A stretch of DNA of 35,818 bases from a virus, in the IMG/VR virus record IMGVR_UViG_3300003894_000014, positions 1 to 35,818 of that record; one strand, given 5' to 3'. Made by a program: the position numbers and the translations under genes. The notes beneath the pieces were generated by a model, which was not told where the DNA came from, made no database searches, and saw only the letters and a list, made by a program, of their open reading frames with translations. Position 1 is the first letter of the stretch, and each line of letters begins with the position of its first letter. Shown in pieces: positions 34,801-35,818 of the stretch.

Positions 34801-35818
34801 GTGCGCTGGTACTGGTTATACTCAATGTACCTGTTAATGGGTCGTTAGTTGTATCAAGTCTTAGATAGGTTGAGTCGAGAGTACCTGTTAAATCTCCTGC
34901 TAACTCGCTTACTGAGCTTCCTACTATCGCTCCACCTGAGGTTATTCTTAGAATCTCATCAGTAGCCCCAGCATCAGCAGGAGCAACTCCTAAAATAAGA
35001 GTCCCTGCAGCATTTAACTCCATCCTTAGATAGTTAAGAGCACTGTTGTTATGAGAGTCTGTTGGATCAGTATACCATTTATGAGACTTGTTCCCGTCTA
35101 CAGCGTACCAGTTATCTCCATAACCTTCTCCGTAGAATACTGTTACGTCAGGGAAAGCAGCATTATTAGAACCTCCTAACCCGAATGTTGCTCTGTGACC
35201 CGCATCATTAACTGCTGTGAATCCAACTGCTGCGCTTGTTCCAGCATTATTATTGATAACAGACTGACGTATTGTACCATCGAAATTATTCCCTAAAGTA
35301 AAATACTTTGGATTGAGTAATTCTATCTTACCCTCTGTGGCATGCTGTCTCTGCACCTCTCCTATTATAACAACAGAATGAGTTGGGTCAGATGGGTGAG
35401 TGGCTGTCCATCCTCCTGCTGTACTCATATAGAGCTTTGTCCCTACGGCATAAGCAGAAGTGTTGATGGGTTGTAAAGTTTCGCCACTAACACTACCCCA
35501 TAGTGCAATATAACCATTGCTGTTATGTGCAATATCCTCGGTAGCCATACCAAGTACGAATGACTTCTCTGTATCAGTGTTGTCGCAAAGACCAACTAAA
35601 GGTTTGTTTCCAGAAGAACCTGTTGTGTATACTAAGCTACCATTCGGAATAGTAACTCCTGACTCATTTCTAACTCTTTTTAATCCTTCTTGCCCCATCT
35701 GTAGGTTAACATTCCCTCCAGGCATTCCTAAGCTAAGTGTGCCGGCATCCGTATCCCAGTACTGGAATCCTTCTTGTGGAGATGGTGCTGTTGGTGTAAG
35801 ATCGAATTGTATTCCACC
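22508..35818 (-). CDS. Giant modular tail fibre / receptor-binding protein, 5' end beyond the window
   Basis: At least 4,436 residues. The frame is open from the window edge at 35818 (Gly-Gly-Ile-Gln-Phe-Asp onward, including EGFQYWDTDAGTLSLG) into the Met at 35725, so that Met is probably not the start. Residue numbers below count from that Met. Residues 1-150 resemble a small beta-domain found at the base of Bacteroidota phage fibres (NGSLVYTTGSSGNKPLVG). About 365-2190 hold some 15 copies of a 'GNVGIGTxSPxxxLxVxG' module. About 2190-3620 hold HTHSQY, WHAGN and YVPYTGATANVDLG modules. About 3628-3845 is a beta-roll. About 3850-4287 hold the final shaft modules, and 4288-4405 is an S74 chaperone. 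Non-repeat inserts occur at about 1025-1145 and 1700-1900. It is expected to form a homotrimer binding the host surface. Confidence 0.9.
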   Translation of the reverse strand, partial: GGIQFDLTPTAPSPQEGFQYWDTDAGTLSLGMPGGNVNLQMGQEGLKRVRNESGVTIPNGSLVYTTGSSGNKPLVGLCDNTDTEKSFVLGMATEDIAHNSNGYIALWGSVSGETLQPINTSAYAVGTKLYMSTAGGWTATHPSDPTHSVVIIGEVQRQHATEGKIELLNPKYFTLGNNFDGTIRQSVINNNAGTSAAVGFTAVNDAGHRATFGLGGSNNAAFPDVTVFYGEGYGDNWYAVDGNKSHKWYTDPTDSHNNSALNYLRMELNAAGTLILGVAPADAGATDEILRITSGGAIVGSSVSELAGDLTGTLDSTYLRLDTTNDPLTGTLSITSTSALTLKSTGAGLPVRMGFFDLNTERWRIYKETNNHLYIYNPVSGNFPFHIDTSDNMYLTEGAGNVMIGSTSTPTESLEVVGNFKTSGTAYIGSRLRIGSGGSLLVPAIYWLSDADTGIWFPATGNMGFVTGGVEAIRVDENQNVGINTTSPGARLEVFATSSEFPLIVHRNTHTVGYGSGIRMTLDDTSGNQTTYGQITSVIVTDTNGVEDGYMKFETINAGSLDEHMRINPSGNVSIGNTNDTYKLEVSGLVMLRPTTGSYNYFNHNGGDTQWEPYNANSADRWNITIGGGTKTDGMHIGRLDENDIFVGTNGNVSIGSTYNGMPLNVGGTIYAISGDVYVNDNKGFLNADGNTGMYPEGDGDILFKHNDSEVIRFTQQGYLQFASSTGNRWILMNQTNTGTGVLKMQAGLGSAAYGGAINLYGHVNATYPGWVIAGISSGSGGKFAVNTQGTGGGSNIFTVDASGDVYTAGHIEFDMPGSDGLALFDHSKWFNVSYQSGYASLAWWNYHNGTNWVHSHASLKPAKITANGNGITFQVANVKGAVGATIASYSDAMVINHSGNIGIGVGTTTARVEIASASTNILKLTGGAGGSDTNVLELFKGADRVGSFGQASGGSNNIFVQARNGGKLLLGASSGDSWNEAVIIDTSANVGIGRDPSYNLDVDGTLATRSKFYIHSTGFYWATPTDTDSAWTQVAVRNSSSGEMSVRSKSNFLNDLGFIENVPTYFVTTEYYYLFSMNPASNGQSASASFDIVGSGSYHSLKGTIIARNVSGTTSATLTIDSDNSNNYTIVGYRNPDGYTIDFYFKVAANVSYTARYGVGDLRGQAYIDSSPPASPLSEDYSWATNRGIGLINPTAKLHISTGNQAALISSSNYGDLYVGDPVVGSRLKYGGQYISVNSAQAKIFTNNLERLRVTNSGIVQIYNFATGTSSDDDIVVVQSDNSLATRTVSDIIGDELDSVYLRLDTANDPLTNNLEITKAGGARITVSETVGTSTAYLTAGAGGSSYPMLNTTAAILRLGAANNPYVYIKNGGNVGIGTDSPDAALHVYGGTSSMIKVSYVTDDTYYTLYNTNSIDAYGSSQIFDIKLQGDSKIRVANSGNVGIGTTAPQSITHIVQNVSGDIGPILMLSNNYGDSNPIGNAMAISFERNLGSTTYRGMRIVAEGQGQNNKDTDLIFQMGDDTDSWDEKFRFTNDGKLGIGITNPYYDLSTSSNGTIATRTMHLVESGYIATGEYGFNVYASNNGSNGHDLRFAGRTSASGLFVDLMTIKNSGNVGIGTTSPTYPLDVVGNARTRGYHYIGTDGSYLYDSVGTLRLVSGGTIFLHVGSGWEYRFDTGAFQPYTDATNDIGNISLRFKQGFFSGTVSGADAVLDTEFVTLGQMNSAISVEDLWDRSGANTTYLANSSDTVAIGASSVVGDEKVFIQDTRATSESTLTTMLVKQGVSVTDNDMTRIAIHGLTQRGGWANIYMYGVIGEVIENQSKGAYEVVGVLGKSTYEEDNTYIHTTYNGHLMGLKSETYHKYIQGQHWLSNAYGVYIRGFEIELGAKANAWYGVYIGATSGAGTINNKWGVYQADSGATNYFAGDIEAKKQIHFSTAIGYPGSIDGVWLQTDGGLTLSGTGTLYDINIVNQDRATAIAVIKDTQNVYMPGYLGIGTTTPDAKLDVSNGASNGNVAIFGDTDNSKRLTIYRNQDSDYAAIYYFSTPTFGKTWIGHPLDATKATIFDGTTGNVGIGTVSPDNLLHVQGTDPIIYLGTDTNNKLGIKWDSTDGYAMFMTRSSSTWYSDTLVLRDGKVGIGTDNPSTTLEVDGGTSGYVNIIRNSKILRINADWSSNGEYAQVAPAASSGMGLSLSASDTSPSHLFLETGGNVGIGTDSPDDLLHISSTSPAFLMERTDRALNEKVWRMAFDGSDFEIQTQTDAYGAGEDALRITRTGTTINEIIFPNGTVSITDIPNAANTVDNILVEDSGVIKYRTVSDIIGNELDDQYVNVTGDTMTGDLIMSTSNIKLDNNQVIQQKDTLGSYKTLLYKNTNNENILYGGSYSIGLSLRDESSNRMLHFSSTDAVFSDKFVYINNIDNSYLWIRSGRDGLGTEESLIVFTDNTTNKYYLGKDSGNDFALYNYDVAGSVFKHDSSLDEFRIFSSFFKLKEGSSVNTIETTLTDDDTHLPTSGAVWGKLSTGYVPYTGATANVDLGDNSLIANLLLVENQYGNKTYIESYPDDGAGNDYTVMYGSNYTHSLRLRDSYHSVTNYYAVIQGGYIDEARITLKGFDGIDSVTNTSIYASDFATVAGKITGTSGKFTTGAADGYIAVSDADGDLVWTDPATLNNHTHSQYVPYTGATANVDLGNYNLTLYKNLYLTNAVRTWNIQSDNSSDGLKFINNSSMKFQITGDTDEAIFYTDLYVDSNEVWHAGNSNLSTVDWAALDAHIYNDIQFYGGSNEIKFRNAGGTAVQWIWNPSGTDNIAIGPGSTSNSLVIDSTGIATFGKVVIHDPPTDPTHSALLSDVQDGTNHTHSQYLLNTTDTFTGTLTLTGQLLLNKIGSANQMAARFANSSGNAFIEIAGTSGAAQIWSDNSGELQFTTGATQGTYGTKRYLIDSSGNHDFQSGTADFGNTVTINVGSANKISEMQSTHSVGGYTVYSDSGTTTKGFIGYGATLFSGTGKEEFGLRSQEVLTLYTATANPIHFYTSGRNLRYEIDSSGNHDFQSGTATFGNEVTINTPSWSNTYRPLYIKNGGNDYSHAAYDTLVVQAYDVPTIRIVEDGTPAVAEKQEMGFSVGDSHASITSTQDLRFYVDSNPGNLIYSGANGLLALSISTGGDATFSGAINVASTDTSITRASAGNINVEGNLVWHAGNDGSGSGLDADMVDGIQAERIVYGKNLYATLDGRIDLDTITKTGHYWVGSGASNYPVNGAVMHMNYDNGTQYGAQLIVGQAGTETYFRGKSSGVWSSWTKIWHEGNDGSGSGLDADLLDGQHGSYYSPTTHTHNYLDGSGAQYQVAVFDDSDTLGGSGTLTFEDGTYSILSLKGSTGENVGVASFKMYTHTSTSGIGNQLWFYRSFGTADTPANLTTSDSIALLSFQGYYGGGYSNYADITVYTTATDASKGEINFNVDQGTQLTIRDNELSAANAALTVSDITLSSGTTVNSITTSVGVTGSDNTLVTEQGIREAITSSEYSHPNHTGHVTSTGDGATVLTVAGITGQTALTSGLISTDELLVNDGGAIKRMDVSVLEAYMQANLDFTTDTDNYVDSVSFATGTGVLTLGRTGALADLTVDLDGRYSLDNHTHSQYLLNTTDTFTGTLTVNGNLTFTDTSVIIGQGCGLADDGSNQNVLIGYNAGNSVTSGQGNIFLGNLAGEDLVTGNYNIIMGDWSAKEVTAGTNLIVLGENALRDATGTLTDITAIGRGAAQTVNIASSMVAIGVFAGQNADGSSDLVAVGRYAGSSSTGIKNTAIGQGALSQVTTGDYNVGLGSTAGDKIANGYPNETSYDSVFIGAQTRAAASGQTNQIVIGTGAVGKGSNTVTLGDDNITAVYMNENGLADLYAGGIVAQGDVSTPSSGSFVITKISAGEGVIQSYNADTSSWMDLSIIGKDVKFSTGVSTAFYIDGTSDVVTYNFPIQMSTAVPIRTAASSTSGAGLNFAHGTAPTSPVDGDMWTTTTSAYIRINGVTKDLLETGTTTTINNNANNRIITGSATANTLEAEQYLTWDGLNLGIGSSGSYIRMDTPDEYNALRIHGADTANSSSGGVYITGQDSGGSWDSAYFLEDYISLLTGDITRFSIDSAGLVNIKKDLKVDESIGVGIQPSANDQAYIYRPSSDATGASEAALNVASGFTGAAATGRKQALRVAVNMSHTSGTSGFGHGVMILNKALGNGGTTTGLYGVWTRNDVGTGHTVTNSYGLSAWNPSNTGTITNNFGLYIQEMTAGSANYSIYTAGTSRSYFGGNVGFKVAPDATYAIKVNGEPASNGYELFTDYSDERLKTNIQNLVPDGESVMEKIRQLRPVTYSFNQTYSDITGYELDGRVLKGYIAQELMQVFPEMVKLNQETGYYDANASGMHTYIVEGLKEVDSEVELLKERVAELENILQANNISI
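24200..24850 (-). repeat. YadA-like beta-roll repeats within the fibre
   Basis: Residues about 3628-3845 repeat a ~14-28-residue unit with an (I/V)-(A/G/L)-(I/L)-G turn: VLIGYNAG, IFLGNLAG, IIMGDWSA, IVLGENAL, TAIGRGAA, VAIGVFAG, VAVGRYAG, TAIGQGAL, VGLGSTAG, VFIGAQTR, IVIGTGAV and VTLGDDNI. This is the pattern of trimeric left-handed beta-rolls in autotransporter adhesins. Confidence 0.75.
29150..34630 (-). repeat. Array of ~15 'NVGIGT' modules within the fibre
   Basis: A motif of the form GN(V/I)(G/S)IG(T/S)xxPxxxLxVxG recurs at irregular spacing. Clear copies include NVGINTTSP, NVGIGTDSP (twice), NVGIGTTAP, NVGIGTTSP, LGIGTTTP, NVGIGTVSP and KVGIGTDNP. Some DNA copies are nearly identical over ~30 bases (around 29165-29195 and 31665-31695). 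Three more degenerate copies lie near the C-terminus. Confidence 0.8.

Noticed and set aside
35723-35725. ATG at 35725 as the start of the giant fibre
   Set aside because: The same frame is open to the window edge with fibre-like sequence, so this Met is probably internal.

Overview
The window looks like a piece of a tailed double-stranded DNA phage genome, most likely a podovirus infecting a member of the Bacteroidota and probably related to the crAss-like phages (Crassvirales). Every supported gene lies on the minus strand, so transcription runs from high to low coordinates. Genes abut or overlap by a few bases. Start codons are usually preceded by A/T-rich leaders rather than consistent Shine-Dalgarno sequences, as in Bacteroidota. 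The lineage call rests on gene order and protein style: a ~650-residue TerL, an ~850-residue portal with a long coiled-coil C-terminus, putative scaffold, major capsid protein, a run of small connector-like proteins, a ~1,300-residue protein resembling the crAss muzzle/stabilisation protein, then a glycine-zipper protein. It is not based on a database search. All three stop codons are used (mostly TAA, TGA three times, TAG twice) and long genes have no internal TAG, so the standard code fits. I saw no tRNA, rRNA, CRISPR array, insertion sequence, integrase or attachment site.

Layout in transcription order. (1) 35818-22508: a giant tail fibre of at least 4,436 residues, cut by the window edge at its 5' end. 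It has about 18 'GIGT' modules, a central region of HTHSQY/WHAGN/YVPYTGA modules, a YadA-like beta-roll and a C-terminal peptidase S74 intramolecular chaperone. (2) 22508-17667: an accessory and lysis region with a small lysine-rich protein, a GH16 glycoside hydrolase, a 58-residue gene, a spanin-like protein, a cupin, a coiled-coil/membrane protein, an unknown beta-rich protein, a 114-residue paralogue of the 58-residue protein, a three-helix holin candidate, a secreted CHAP endolysin and an anchored Pro-rich protein. (3) 17649-9638: packaging and head module with a coiled-coil protein (possible small terminase), TerL, portal, putative scaffold and major capsid protein. (4) 9618-439: an unknown head protein, connector-like proteins, an abundant-looking structural protein with a duplicated domain, a probable terminator, more connector-like proteins and the muzzle-like protein. 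(5) 437-1: the N-terminus of a glycine-zipper protein that may be an ejected cargo protein.

Together these encode host adsorption (fibre, possibly with a sugar-degrading enzyme), lysis, DNA packaging, head assembly and the short tail. The most notable observations are the giant modular fibre; a stretch where the last holin helix and the endolysin signal peptide are encoded by the same DNA in two frames; a GH16 enzyme beside the fibre gene; a cupin inside the lysis region; a pair of paralogous small genes flanking that region; a duplicated domain in the 452-residue structural protein; and a recurring short element directly before several start codons.
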